This document shows, piece after piece, positions 32,057 through 41,272 of a DNA stretch of 64,000 nucleotides. Both the position numbers and the translations under genes were made by a program. This DNA is from Bryobacter sp964387685 (GTDB lineage Bacteria > Acidobacteriota > Terriglobia > Bryobacterales > Bryobacteraceae), in contig CAYLXK010000006.1 in assembly GCA_964387685.1 (NCBI GenBank), positions 124,001-188,000 on the forward strand, read 5' to 3'. The notes beneath the pieces were generated by a model. The model saw nothing but the letters and a program-made list of their open reading frames with translations. It made no database searches and had not been told where the DNA came from. Positions within the stretch are counted from its first letter, which is position 1. Each line of letters starts with the position of its first letter.

Positions 32057-32863
32057 TTGCTCTTTGATCGCGTCGCCATTGTCGGCACCGGCTTGATGGG
32101 CAGTTCTTTTGGGCTGGCCATCAAGGAAACAGGCCTCGTCGGCCGCGTCATTGGCGTCAGTTCGCCAGCCATCGCTGAGGAAGCCCTGCGTGCCGGCGCC
32201 ATCGACGAGATCGCTCCCCACGATCAAGCCCTCGCCGAGGCCAGCCTGGTTCTCCTGGCCCAACCCATCGGCCGCATGCTCAAGACTCTTGAAATGGTGG
32301 ACCGCTTCCTCCCACCCGGCGCCGTGGTCACCGACGTCGGCAGCACCAAGCTCGCCATCTGCGACGCCGGTACCCGCTTCATCCGCCGTGGCCACTTCAT
32401 CGGGGGCCACCCCATGGCCGGCAAAGAACGTCGCGGGCCTGATGCCGCCTCCGCCAATCTTTTCGTTGACCGCACCTGGGTCTTAACGGAAGCCCACCCG
32501 GCGCTTGAATCCCTCATCTCCGCCATCGGCGCCCGCCCTCTGATCCTGTCCGCCGAAGAGCACGACCGCCTCGTCGCCCTCAGCTCCCATTTGCCCCAGC
32601 TCCTTTCGACGGCCTTGGCCGCATACCTCGATACGAAATCCGTCGAAGGCGTCGCGGGCCCCGGCCTGCGCGACATGACGCGACTGGCCCTTTCCAGCTT
32701 CGACATCTGGGACGACATCCTCAGCACCAACCGCGCCAACGTCGACGCGGCCCTGGCCGGATACATCCAAACGCTCGAAGCGCTCCGCCGCGATCTCGGC
32801 CAAGCCGAAATGGGAGAGCGCTTCGAGCGCGGCCGTTCCTTAGCGGAACGCATCCCGCGTTAG
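32057..32863 (+). CDS. tyrA: Prephenate (or arogenate) dehydrogenase
   Basis: The 268-residue protein has the NAD(P)-binding GxGxxG (residues 10-15 in VAIVGTGLMGSSFGLAI), VVTDVGSTKLAICDAG, then GHFIGGHPMAGKERRGPDAA with the catalytic His, and a helical C-terminal domain LSSHLPQLLSTALAAYL. It makes the precursor of tyrosine in the branch started by the adjacent chorismate mutase. TTG 32057 is the only start near the conserved LFDRVAIVG; it lies three bases after the mutase stop. It has no ACT domain, so feedback control by tyrosine through that fold is absent. It overlaps the convergent YXWGXW gene by four bases. Confidence 0.92.
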   Translation: MLFDRVAIVGTGLMGSSFGLAIKETGLVGRVIGVSSPAIAEEALRAGAIDEIAPHDQALAEASLVLLAQPIGRMLKTLEMVDRFLPPGAVVTDVGSTKLAICDAGTRFIRRGHFIGGHPMAGKERRGPDAASANLFVDRTWVLTEAHPALESLISAIGARPLILSAEEHDRLVALSSHLPQLLSTALAAYLDTKSVEGVAGPGLRDMTRLALSSFDIWDDILSTNRANVDAALAGYIQTLEALRRDLGQAEMGERFERGRSLAERIPR

Positions 32864-33267
32864 CGCCAGAAGCCGCCGATCCAGACATGGACGCCCCGTT
32901 GCGGCCTCCAGTATCCCGGCACATACACCGCCCGCGGCCGCGGCGGGATGGCCCAGTAGCCATTGTTCCAGCCATAGCCGTTGCCCCGCCACGCATAGTA
33001 GCCGGGCACCCATACGTGCCGCGGACTCGGACAGCGGCCGTAATACTCGCGCCGCGGCGGCGGAGGCGCATACCGCGCCGGCCCGAAGCTGTCATAGCGG
33101 TCATCGCCGCGGTTATCATAGCCCCGATTGTCATAGCGCGAGTCGTATCGCGAGTCATAGCGGTAATTGTCATTACCCCGGCGTCGCCGCCAATCGTCGT
33201 CGTCCGCCCATGCGCCTATCGCGCCCAACATCATTCCTAAAGTGCCAATCAAAAGAGTTTTTTTCAT
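32860..33267 (-). CDS. Exported YXWGXW-repeat protein
   Basis: The 135-residue protein has a signal peptide (KKTLLIGTLGMMLGAIGAWA), a very polar spacer of RYDSRYDS/RGYDNRG repeats (about residues 30-60), and a Pro/Tyr/Trp-rich C-terminal half. That half holds YAWRGNGYGWNNGYW and VWVPGYYAWRG, VYVPGYWRP, the YXWGXW-type repeats found in small periplasmic proteins of unknown role. AAGGAGTTC just before ATG 33267 fixes the start; the frame is open for 42 codons further. It converges on tyrA. The gap 33268-33484 shows only a short stem (33357-33372). Confidence 0.8.
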   Translation of the reverse strand: MKKTLLIGTLGMMLGAIGAWADDDDWRRRRGNDNYRYDSRYDSRYDNRGYDNRGDDRYDSFGPARYAPPPPRREYYGRCPSPRHVWVPGYYAWRGNGYGWNNGYWAIPPRPRAVYVPGYWRPQRGVHVWIGGFWR

Positions 33268-33484
33268 TCCTGAACTCCTTTCCTGCACTCTCTCACTGCA
33301 AACGCTTTGCCACCCCGCAACTGATTGAAAACCCTCGCGCCCCCCGCCTGACAAGCTGGTGGAAATCCACCACCAACGCACGAAAAGCAGCAAGCGCCGC
33401 GATCCTAGAGCATCAAGATCCGCCAGACCCTTCCGTCCAATCCACTAGATACGCGAGTCGCCCCCGCCACGCCTGCCCCCTGGC

Positions 33485-34231
33485 CTAGTCGTTAATCGAA
33501 CAATACTTCACTTCGTACCAGGGAATAAACAGGGCCCCGTTCTTCATCCGGATGCACACCACATCGCCTGGCCGGCTTTGCTCCCATACGTCGCCTGGCA
33601 CCCGCACGCTCTGCGCCGTGGTCATCGGCCCCCACGGCTCCAGCTTCAGGTACTTGCTCTTGACCTTCCGCCCGCTCTGCCGCTTGCCGATCACCGTGGC
33701 CCGAAAAGTTTGCGCCTCGCCCGCGTCCAGCAGTTTGTTCGCCGCCACCGGCGCGCTAAAGCCATAGATCCAGGCGCTAAACAAAAACAGCAGCAACGGC
33801 TTCCATTTCGTCACGATGCTGCGGTCCACCAGCACCCCCCAAATAAAAAGCGCCCCGCCGATCAACGCGGACAGCAACAGCTGCACCTTCCACCCGATCG
33901 TCTGGAAATCGTTCATGCTCCGGTAGCACAGCACCGCCGCTGGCAGAATAAATAGCAGAATCGTGCTCGGGTCCCGCTGCCTGGGCGCGGTATGCAGACG
34001 GATCATTCCCGGATACAGGCGCGCCAGCGATACTGCCAGCGGCGGGGCCAGTATCAGCAGCCCCATCGTTAACCCGTACGGCTCGGGAAAGAATCCCCAG
34101 ATGAACAGCGCCACCGCCAAAGCCTTCGAGATCAACGAAATGATCTTCGCCTGCACCAGCGCCGCCACGCTCATGTTCTCGGATTGCCCGGCTTTAAGCT
34201 GGTTTACAACGTGCTGGACCGCGTCTGCCAT
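33485..34231 (-). CDS. Membrane protein of unknown function
   Basis: I do not recognise a specific family. The 248-residue protein begins with a soluble helix (DAVQHVVNQLKAGQSENMSV) and has about five membrane helices between residues 30 and 165 (ALAVALFIWGFF, GLLILAPPLAVSL, ILLFILPAAVLCY, LLLSALIGGALFIWGVLV, LLLFLFSAWIYGFS). A small beta-rich C-terminal part follows (SKYLKLEPWGPMTTAQSVRV, IRMKNGALFIPWYEVKYC) that resembles cytoplasmic add-on domains in other membrane proteins. ATG 34231 is preferred over ATG 34258. A 17-base palindrome (34235-34251, arms GATCTCTT/AAGAGATC) lies just upstream of the start. Its partner is unknown. Confidence 0.65.
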   Translation of the reverse strand: MADAVQHVVNQLKAGQSENMSVAALVQAKIISLISKALAVALFIWGFFPEPYGLTMGLLILAPPLAVSLARLYPGMIRLHTAPRQRDPSTILLFILPAAVLCYRSMNDFQTIGWKVQLLLSALIGGALFIWGVLVDRSIVTKWKPLLLFLFSAWIYGFSAPVAANKLLDAGEAQTFRATVIGKRQSGRKVKSKYLKLEPWGPMTTAQSVRVPGDVWEQSRPGDVVCIRMKNGALFIPWYEVKYCSIND

Positions 34232-34291
34232 CGGGATCTCTTGAAGAGATCGGCGCACCGCCCGCCGGGCATTAGAGAGAGACCCTTTGCC

Positions 34292-35794
34292 CTATCTCCA
34301 CTTCTCCCATTCCATCCCCCGCATGTCCCCATTCACCAAAAAATTCCGGTGCATCGCAAACCCCAGGCTTAGGGACTGCGGCACATGCCCCTGCTTGGTC
34401 AGCCGCAGATAGTCGTTTAGTTGCTCCCGGTAGTCCGGATGCGCGCATTGCTCAATAATCAGCCGCGCCCGTTCATGCGGGTCCTTCCCGCGTAAGTCCG
34501 CCACCCCTTGCTCGGTCACCAGCACCTGCACGGAATGTTCGCTGTGGTCCATATGGCTCACCAGCGGCACAATCGTGGAAATCTTCCCGCCCTTCTGCGT
34601 CGACGGGCAACTGAAAATCGACAGATACGAGTTCCTCGTAAAGTCCCCCGACCCCCCGATTCCATTCATCATCTGCCGCATCATGATGTGCGTCGAATTC
34701 ACATTCCCGCCCAGGTCCGCCTCGATAGCCGTATTCATCGACACCACCCCCAGCCGCCGGATCACCTCCGGGTGATTGCTCACCTCCTGCGGCCGCATCA
34801 CCACGCGCGCATGAAAGGCCCGCGCGTTCGCGTTCAACACCCGCGCTTTTTCCGGGCTCAACGTCAGCGCCGTCGTCGAGGCGAATTTGCAGCGCCCGGT
34901 TTCCAGCAGCGGCAGCACCGCATCCTGCAACACCTCGGTATACATCTCAAAGTCGGGGATCTCCGGATGCGCCGCCACGCGCGCCAGCACGCTGTTCGCA
35001 ATATCCCCCACACCCGATTGGAGCGGCAGGAAACGCTGCGGGATCCGTCCCGCCCGCATCTCGCTCACCAGAAATTCCGCAATCCGCTCGCCGATCTTCT
35101 GCGTCACCGCGCTCGGCTCGTCGAAGGGCGCGTTCTCGTCGTCCAGGTCCGTCCACACCACCCCCGCGATCTTGGCCGGGTCCACCAGGCAAATCGGCGA
35201 CCCGATCCGGTCGCTGGCCGCGTAAATGGGAATCTCGGCCCGCGCCGGCGGATCCTGCGGTTCAAAGATGTCGTGCATCCCCAGCATGGCTGGCGAGTGG
35301 CGCGCATTCAATTCAATCAGCACGCGCCGGGCCTCGTTCAAATACGTGGGCGTTGCCCCCACGCTGTTGGACAGCACCACGCCGCCGCCCCGCGTCAGGT
35401 CCGCCGCCTCAACGATCGCCCAATGGATCGGGCCTAGGAATCCATAGCGCACCGCCTGTGGCAGCTCCGAAAGATGCATGTCCACAAAGCGCACCCGCCC
35501 CGAGTTGATTTGCGTCCGCAACAGAGGGTCCGATTGATAAGGCGTACGGAACGAAATTGCCTCGGCCCTAGCCAGTGCCCCGTCGAGCGACGGCCCCGTT
35601 GACGCCCCCGTCAACACCCCTACCTGAAACGGCCTCCCCGCCGCATGTTCGGCCTCCGCCCTGTCGGCCAACGCCCGAGGAATGGCCTTCGCTGCCCCCG
35701 CTGCGGTGAACCCGCTAAACCCGATCGTCTCGCCATTCTCGATCAAAGACGCCGCTTCTTCCGCAGTCAATACTGGAAATGTCCAGTTCGTCAA
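34292..35794 (-). CDS. Acetyl-CoA hydrolase/transferase family (succinyl-CoA:acetate CoA-transferase type)
   Basis: The 500-residue protein is a family I CoA-transferase: GFSGFTAAGAAKAIPRAL near the N-terminus, SNSVGATPTYLNEA, and EMYTEVLQDAVLPLLETG with the catalytic Glu that forms the CoA thioester. Then come GGNVNSTHIMMRQMMNGIGG and HVLVTEQGVADLRGKDPHER-like sequence near the end. Such enzymes move CoA between succinyl-CoA and acetate or propionate, in acetate metabolism or a modified TCA cycle. The start is TTG 35794, with AAGGGG seven bases upstream. It is divergent from the M1 peptidase gene across 77 bases. Confidence 0.88.
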   Translation of the reverse strand: MTNWTFPVLTAEEAASLIENGETIGFSGFTAAGAAKAIPRALADRAEAEHAAGRPFQVGVLTGASTGPSLDGALARAEAISFRTPYQSDPLLRTQINSGRVRFVDMHLSELPQAVRYGFLGPIHWAIVEAADLTRGGGVVLSNSVGATPTYLNEARRVLIELNARHSPAMLGMHDIFEPQDPPARAEIPIYAASDRIGSPICLVDPAKIAGVVWTDLDDENAPFDEPSAVTQKIGERIAEFLVSEMRAGRIPQRFLPLQSGVGDIANSVLARVAAHPEIPDFEMYTEVLQDAVLPLLETGRCKFASTTALTLSPEKARVLNANARAFHARVVMRPQEVSNHPEVIRRLGVVSMNTAIEADLGGNVNSTHIMMRQMMNGIGGSGDFTRNSYLSIFSCPSTQKGGKISTIVPLVSHMDHSEHSVQVLVTEQGVADLRGKDPHERARLIIEQCAHPDYREQLNDYLRLTKQGHVPQSLSLGFAMHRNFLVNGDMRGMEWEKWR

Positions 35795-35871
35795 TGCTCA
35801 CCCCTTTTCTACCAGCCCAACCTTGATTTTAAGCACTGCCCCCAACGGCCAATCTGGGTCTATCATTAAGA

Positions 35872-38202
35872 ATGCGCCGTCTCGCACCTGCCGCCCTTTT
35901 TCTCCCTCTTTTGTTCGCGCAGACCACCAAGCAGTCGCCCGCCGATAAGTTCCGCCAACTCGAGGAAATCCTCCCCACTCCCAACGAATACCGCGCCGCC
36001 TCCGGAGCCCCCGGCCACCGCTACTGGCAGCAAAAGGTCGATTACGACATCAAGGTCGAAATCGACGATATCAACCAGCGCTGTATCGGCAGCGAGACGA
36101 TCACCTACAAGAACAACTCCCCGGACACCCTCTCTTACCTCTGGCTCCAACTCGACCAGAACATCTTCGAGCCCGGCAGCGACTCGCAGCTAACCATGAC
36201 CGCCCCCGACCTCTCGAAGCTCTCCCACAAGCAGGCCCTCAATTTCCTGCGCGATCCCTTCCCGGGCGGCTACAAGGTCACCACCGTCAGAGACGCCCTT
36301 GGGGCACCCCTCCCCTTCACGGTCGTTAAGACCATGATGCGCGTCGACCTGAAGAAGCCCCTCCTCAGCGGCGAGAGCGTCAGCTTCAGCGTCGATTGGA
36401 GCTTTAACATCGTCAATTCGAAAAAAATCGGCTCGCGTAGCGGCTACGAGTTCTTCCCCGAAGACGGCAACTACATCTATGAGATGGCCCAATGGTTTCC
36501 GCGCCTCGCCGCCTATTACGACGTCTACGGCTGGCAGCATAAGCAGTTCCTCGGCTCGGGCGAGTTCACCCTCGAGTTTGGCGATTACAAGGTCGCTATC
36601 ACCGTTCCCGACGACCACATCGTCGCCTCCACTGGCGTACTTCAGAATCCCGCGCAGGTCCTGACCGCCGCCCAGCGCGCCCGCCTCAAGGAAGCCGAAA
36701 GCGCCAAAAAACCCGTCCTCGTCGTCACCGAAGCCGAGGCCACCGCCAGCGAAAAGTCCAAGCCCAAAGGCAAGAAGACCTGGATCTTCCACGCCGACAA
36801 TGTCCGCGATTTCGCTTTCGCCAATTCCCGCAAGTTCATCTGGGACGCCCAGGGCCACACCGTCAGCGCCGGGGGAGGGAATCAGAAAACCCTCGCCATG
36901 AGCTACTACCCCAAGGAGGGCAACCCCCTCTGGGAGCGTTATTCCACCGCCTCCATCATCCACACGCTCAACGTCTATTCCAAGTACTCCTTCACCTACC
37001 CCTACCCCATCGCCATCAGCGTCAACGGCCCCATCGGCGGCATGGAGTATCCGATGATCTGCTTCAACGGTCCCCGCCCGCAAAAGGATAAAACCTACTC
37101 CTCGCTGACCAAGTACGGCCTCATCAGCGTCGTCATCCACGAGGTCGGCCACAACTACTTCCCCATGATCGTCAATTCCGACGAGCGCCAATGGACCTGG
37201 CTCGACGAAGGCATCAATACCTTCCTCCAGTACCTCGCCGAACAGGAATGGGAAGAGAACTATCCCTCCAAGCGGGGCGAACCCAAATACATCACCTCCT
37301 ACATGACCAGCGATACCCACGACACGATCATGACCAACTCGGAGTCCATCATCGCCCTCGGTCCTAATGCCTACGCCAAGACCGCCACCGGTCTAAACAT
37401 CCTGCGCGAAACCATCCTCGGCCGCGAGCTCTTCGATTTCGCCTTCCGCGAATACTCCCGCCGCTGGAAGTTCAAGCGCCCCACTCCGAGCGACTTCTTC
37501 CGTACCCTCGAAGACGCCTCCGGCGTCGACCTCGACTGGTTCTGGCGCGGCTGGTTCTATTCGACCGACCACACTGACATTTCTATCGAGAAGGTCCGCC
37601 ACTTCGTCATCGACACCAAGGACCCCGAAGTGGAAAAGCCCGGCCAGAAGCGCCAGAAGGACTCCGAGCCCATCACCCTCTCGCAGATGCGCAACAAGTC
37701 CCTCCCGAAACTCGTCGACGCCAACCCCGATTTGAAGGACTTCTACAACTCCTACGACCCCCTCACCGTCACCGACCGCGACAAGGACGAGTACCAAAAA
37801 CTCCTGGCCACCCTCGAAGAAGAGGAAAAAACGGCCCTCAAAGGCGGCTCAAACTTCTATCTGGTGGATCTGAAGAACCTCGGCGGTCTCGTCATGCCCG
37901 TCATCCTGGAAATCGAATACTCAGACGGCAAGAAGGAAGAACTCCGCATCCCCTCCGAAATCTGGCGCCGCAATAACGTCGCCGTCACCAAGATGCTCGT
38001 CACCCCGCGCGAAATCAAGTCCATCGTCGTCGATCCGCACCTTGAAACCGCCGACACAGACTTGAGCAACAACGCCTGGCCCCCGCGCCCCGTCAAAACG
38101 CCGTTCCAGTTGTTCAAGGAAAAGCGCGAACAAAACCCCATGCAGCTCGACAAGTCCAAGGGCAAGCCTTCCACCGACGCCAGCACCGGCAACAACAACT
38201 AG
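35872..38202 (+). CDS. Exported M1-family zinc metallopeptidase
   Basis: The 776-residue protein has a short signal peptide (LAPAALFLPLLFAQ), an N-terminal beta domain with ISVNGPIGGMEYPMICFNG (GAMEN-like, near 380), and the zinc site HEVGHNYFPMIVNSDERQWT with His423, His427 and Glu446 (HExxH-x18-E). This spacing is the M1 (gluzincin) aminopeptidase pattern. A helical and beta C-terminal part follows. It probably removes N-terminal residues from peptides in the periplasm or outside the cell. Long C-terminal domains of this kind are seen in related acidobacterial M1 proteins. No partner gene is evident. Confidence 0.9.
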   Translation: MRRLAPAALFLPLLFAQTTKQSPADKFRQLEEILPTPNEYRAASGAPGHRYWQQKVDYDIKVEIDDINQRCIGSETITYKNNSPDTLSYLWLQLDQNIFEPGSDSQLTMTAPDLSKLSHKQALNFLRDPFPGGYKVTTVRDALGAPLPFTVVKTMMRVDLKKPLLSGESVSFSVDWSFNIVNSKKIGSRSGYEFFPEDGNYIYEMAQWFPRLAAYYDVYGWQHKQFLGSGEFTLEFGDYKVAITVPDDHIVASTGVLQNPAQVLTAAQRARLKEAESAKKPVLVVTEAEATASEKSKPKGKKTWIFHADNVRDFAFANSRKFIWDAQGHTVSAGGGNQKTLAMSYYPKEGNPLWERYSTASIIHTLNVYSKYSFTYPYPIAISVNGPIGGMEYPMICFNGPRPQKDKTYSSLTKYGLISVVIHEVGHNYFPMIVNSDERQWTWLDEGINTFLQYLAEQEWEENYPSKRGEPKYITSYMTSDTHDTIMTNSESIIALGPNAYAKTATGLNILRETILGRELFDFAFREYSRRWKFKRPTPSDFFRTLEDASGVDLDWFWRGWFYSTDHTDISIEKVRHFVIDTKDPEVEKPGQKRQKDSEPITLSQMRNKSLPKLVDANPDLKDFYNSYDPLTVTDRDKDEYQKLLATLEEEEKTALKGGSNFYLVDLKNLGGLVMPVILEIEYSDGKKEELRIPSEIWRRNNVAVTKMLVTPREIKSIVVDPHLETADTDLSNNAWPPRPVKTPFQLFKEKREQNPMQLDKSKGKPSTDASTGNNN

Positions 38203-38235
38203 CCGCCTGCGGTCTGCACTCCCGATCGGTTCCGG

Positions 38236-39516
38236 ATGAGTACTCCAACCACCCACCTGGAAATCGACCTCGCACCCTACCTAGCGGCCCTGTCCCGCTA
38301 TCAGAACGCCGTTTGGGTTAGTTATGGAACCTCACCCTTTTTTGCAATCACCTTGATCGCCGCCCTGGGCCCAAGGGAGCTCACGATTCTTGCCTTACTT
38401 CCTGTGTGGCTCTTCGCGCACGTTATTGTCTCGGCCGGGATGCGCCGATTGCGCCTCGCTCATCTCTTCTGCTTTGCTGCGCCGGCGCTTCCCCTTCTGG
38501 CATTGTGGAGAGAGAGCGTCGGGGCGAATACCATCCTGCTTGCCATGGGAACGCTTCTGGGTTTTCCCCTCGCGTTTGCCGGCGTTCTTGCTTGGCGCCT
38601 TCGTTCGGTGGAAAACAAAACCGCCGCTTCCTTCCCCTACTTCCCCTCCAGCAGGAACCGCGCCCCCGCCCCCTGGCGCAGCGGCCGCTTCCTGTCCTAT
38701 CTCCGTTTTCGCCTGCTGGGCTTCGTGCTGGCTCCCTTGCCCTTTCTGGTCCTTGTGCTACCCGTCGCGGTCATCGGCGAGAACGATCTGATGGCCTCCC
38801 TGCTCGGGACCCTGTTGGCAACCTTCGCACTAAATCTCGCCACCTCGATCCACAGCTACTTCCGCCGCCGCGCGCAGTCGGAACTCGCGCAAGGCTTTCT
38901 GGGCCGACCGATTCTGGACGATCGAGCCCCGGTGCTCCTCTTGCGCTCCTTTTCCGACGATTCCGTCACGATTACGGAACGTGTCCATTTCTGGGATGCC
39001 GTCAACGGAATAACCGCCCGGATTCTATTCTTCCTCCCCTTTCAACCCGACGTGGACATACGGCTGGAAGAAGTCTTCGTTCGCCATGCCTGGCCGATCG
39101 GTCCCTTTGTTGCTGTAGCCGCGCCGGCGCTCCCCGACGTCGACCCCGGTGCTATTCGTGCGCCCCTTCCGCCTGGCCCTTGGCAGGAGCATATCCTCCG
39201 CAAGGTCGAGGAGGCGTCCCTCATCCTCGTCATCGCCGGTGAAAGCGCTGGGCTGCGCTGGGAATTCGAGAAGATCGTCGCCAATCCAACCTGGCGGGCG
39301 AAACTGTTCGCCATTCTGCCGCCCAAGGCGTCGTTAGACCTCTTCCCCCCAACGCTAGCCAACTCCCTCGCCTACGAACGGGGCATCGCCGTTTACTACG
39401 AGGGCGAGACGCCCTGTCTTGTCGTAGGCACTCGCCGCCACGAAGAGGACTACGCGGCCCTTCTCCCTCTGCTATCCCTTCCGGTCGAGCGAACGAATTT
39501 CCACCCCTCTCCGTAA
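38236..39516 (+). CDS. Membrane protein with a TIR-like C-terminal domain (function unknown)
   Basis: I cannot assign a named family. The 426-residue protein has about five membrane helices in the first half (FFAITLIAALG, LLPVWLFAHVIVSA, TILLAMGTLLGFPLAFAGVL, LLGFVLAPLPFLVLVLPVAV, LLGTLLATFALNLA). The cytoplasmic half (~215-420) has alternating strands and helices: APVLLLRSFSDDSVTI, DIRLEEVFVRHAWPIGPFVA, ASLILVIAGESAGLRWEFEK and KLFAILPPKASLDLF. The order LLLRSF-DD...LEE...WEFE recurs, from memory, in membrane-linked proteins with a TIR/SEFIR-like flavodoxin-type fold. No obvious NADase glutamate motif is visible. ATG 38236 starts 33 bases after the M1 gene. Confidence 0.6.
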   Translation: MSTPTTHLEIDLAPYLAALSRYQNAVWVSYGTSPFFAITLIAALGPRELTILALLPVWLFAHVIVSAGMRRLRLAHLFCFAAPALPLLALWRESVGANTILLAMGTLLGFPLAFAGVLAWRLRSVENKTAASFPYFPSSRNRAPAPWRSGRFLSYLRFRLLGFVLAPLPFLVLVLPVAVIGENDLMASLLGTLLATFALNLATSIHSYFRRRAQSELAQGFLGRPILDDRAPVLLLRSFSDDSVTITERVHFWDAVNGITARILFFLPFQPDVDIRLEEVFVRHAWPIGPFVAVAAPALPDVDPGAIRAPLPPGPWQEHILRKVEEASLILVIAGESAGLRWEFEKIVANPTWRAKLFAILPPKASLDLFPPTLANSLAYERGIAVYYEGETPCLVVGTRRHEEDYAALLPLLSLPVERTNFHPSP

Positions 39517-39551
39517 CCCCCTTGATGCTCCCCGCCAATAGTCTGTCGGCT

Positions 39552-41219
39552 ATGAAAATCCTTCTTGCTCTCGCCTTGGCCGCGTCCGCCTACCCGCAGA
39601 CCTCCTCCGGCCCTCTCACTTGGTCCCGCGTCACCGCATCCGGCACCGCCCCCACTGGCCGCTACGACGGCACGATTGCGTACGACCCCCAAGCTAAGCG
39701 CCTTTACGTCTTCGGCGGCACCGACGACCGGGGCGATACGAACGAACTCTGGTCCTTTGACACCACTTCGAGCACCTGGACCAAGCTCAACCCCACCGGC
39801 GCCCTTCCTCCCGCGCGTCATGGCCACACCCTAAACTTCGACCCCGTCCGTCGCCGCGTCGTCACCGTTGCCGGCCAGGCCCGCTCTCTCTTTGGCGACG
39901 TCTGGGCCTACGACATCGCCTCCAACGCCTGGACCCAGCTCAGCGCTTCCGGCGGCCCCTCCGCCCGCTACGGCCACTCCACCATCTATGACGCCCGGCG
40001 CGATCGCCTCGTCCTCAGCCACGGCTTTACCAGCGAGCGCGGCCGCTTCGACGACACCTGGGTCTTCGACCTCGCCTCTAACCGCTGGACCGACATCACC
40101 CCCTCGGGCGTGAAACCCCTGCGCCGCTGCCTCCACCACGCCGAATATTCCGCCGCCCGCGATGAAATGTACCTCTACGGGGGCTGTTCCTCCGGCGCCG
40201 GCCCCTGCCCCCAGGCTGACCTCTGGGTCTTCAACCTCTCCCGCAACGATTGGCGCGAAGTCCAATCCTTCCCTCGCCCCTCCGGCCGCCAATACTATGG
40301 CTTCGCCTATGACGCTTCCCGCGCCCGCCTGGTCCTCCATGGCGGCTCCGGCGGCGGCAACCTGGGCGACTCTTGGGAATTCGATCCCGCCACCGACCGC
40401 TGGAGCGAACTGCAAGCCGCAGGCACCGCCCCCTCCGCCCGCCATCGCCATCAGGGCACTTACGCCGAAGGCTACGGCAGCGTCTTCTTTGGCGGCATCG
40501 GCGGCCTTCAGTTCAACAACTTGAACGAACTCTGGCGCCTCGGTGCTCCCCTCGAAGCCGCCGCCCCGTCCACCAACCCCACCATCAGCTCCAATGGCAT
40601 ACGCGGCCTCTTTGAAGGCAGCGCGGGACCCTTTGCCCCCGGCGAAATCGTTTCCCTCTACGGTAGCGACCTCGGCCCCGCCGAAGCCGCCCTCGCCTCT
40701 TTCTCCGCCGACGGCAAGCTGCCCACGGAACTTGCCTCCACCCGCGTCCTCGTCGATGGCCTCCCGGCGCCGCTCTACTTCGTCTCTCGCGGCCAGGTCA
40801 ATTTGCAAATCCCCCTTGAGCTCGCCGGACGCACTCGCATCCGCGTCCGCGTCGAACAGTCCGGCCGCCGCAGCGAAGAGCAGGAAATCAATCTCGTCGC
40901 CGCCGCCCCCAAACTCTTTACCGGCCTCCTCCGCGTCCAGGACGTTCTAATCCTCTACGCCACCGGCGCCGGCCGCACCAATCCCGCCGCCCTCACCGGT
41001 CAGGTCGCGCAAGCTCCCTACGGCCAGTTGCTCGACCCCGCCCTCGTCTCCATCAACGGCGCTCCCGCCGAAGTCCTCTACTCCGGCCTCGCCCCCGGCA
41101 CCACCGGCCTGGTCCAGATCAACGTCCGCATCCCCAGCGCGCAAAGCGCCGCCGCCACCTTCCGCATCCGCCTCGAGCACGCCGGCACGACCGCCGAAGC
41201 TACTCTGATCCCCCAATAG
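39552..41219 (+). CDS. Secreted Kelch-repeat protein with Solibacter-type C-terminal domain
   Basis: The 555-residue protein has a signal peptide (KILLALALAASAYPQ). Five or six Kelch repeats follow (residues ~25-330), each with GR/AR...YDP...LYVFGG...ELW-like pieces, which would form a beta-propeller for binding. Then, after ~350, there is the acidobacterial C-terminal domain: PGEIVSLYGSDLGPAEAA, VDGLPAPLYFVSRGQVNLQI, LYATGAGRTNPAALTGQVA, GLAPGTTGLVQINVRIPSA. That domain is known mainly from Solibacter-type genomes, where it is fused to many secreted modules, presumably as a surface or sorting element. ATG 39552 starts exactly at the signal peptide; the frame begins ten codons earlier. Confidence 0.88.
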   Translation: MKILLALALAASAYPQTSSGPLTWSRVTASGTAPTGRYDGTIAYDPQAKRLYVFGGTDDRGDTNELWSFDTTSSTWTKLNPTGALPPARHGHTLNFDPVRRRVVTVAGQARSLFGDVWAYDIASNAWTQLSASGGPSARYGHSTIYDARRDRLVLSHGFTSERGRFDDTWVFDLASNRWTDITPSGVKPLRRCLHHAEYSAARDEMYLYGGCSSGAGPCPQADLWVFNLSRNDWREVQSFPRPSGRQYYGFAYDASRARLVLHGGSGGGNLGDSWEFDPATDRWSELQAAGTAPSARHRHQGTYAEGYGSVFFGGIGGLQFNNLNELWRLGAPLEAAAPSTNPTISSNGIRGLFEGSAGPFAPGEIVSLYGSDLGPAEAALASFSADGKLPTELASTRVLVDGLPAPLYFVSRGQVNLQIPLELAGRTRIRVRVEQSGRRSEEQEINLVAAAPKLFTGLLRVQDVLILYATGAGRTNPAALTGQVAQAPYGQLLDPALVSINGAPAEVLYSGLAPGTTGLVQINVRIPSAQSAAATFRIRLEHAGTTAEATLIPQ

Positions 41220-41272
41220 AAACGCACCGCTCCCTTATCACGCTTTCGCATTCCAAGGCTAAACTCAAAAGT

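Noticed and set aside
36190..37320. A 376-codon antisense frame in the M1 peptidase gene
   Set aside because: It overlaps the HExxH zinc site on the other strand and gives only acidic Gly/Val/Asp-rich sequence typical of shadows in this genome.
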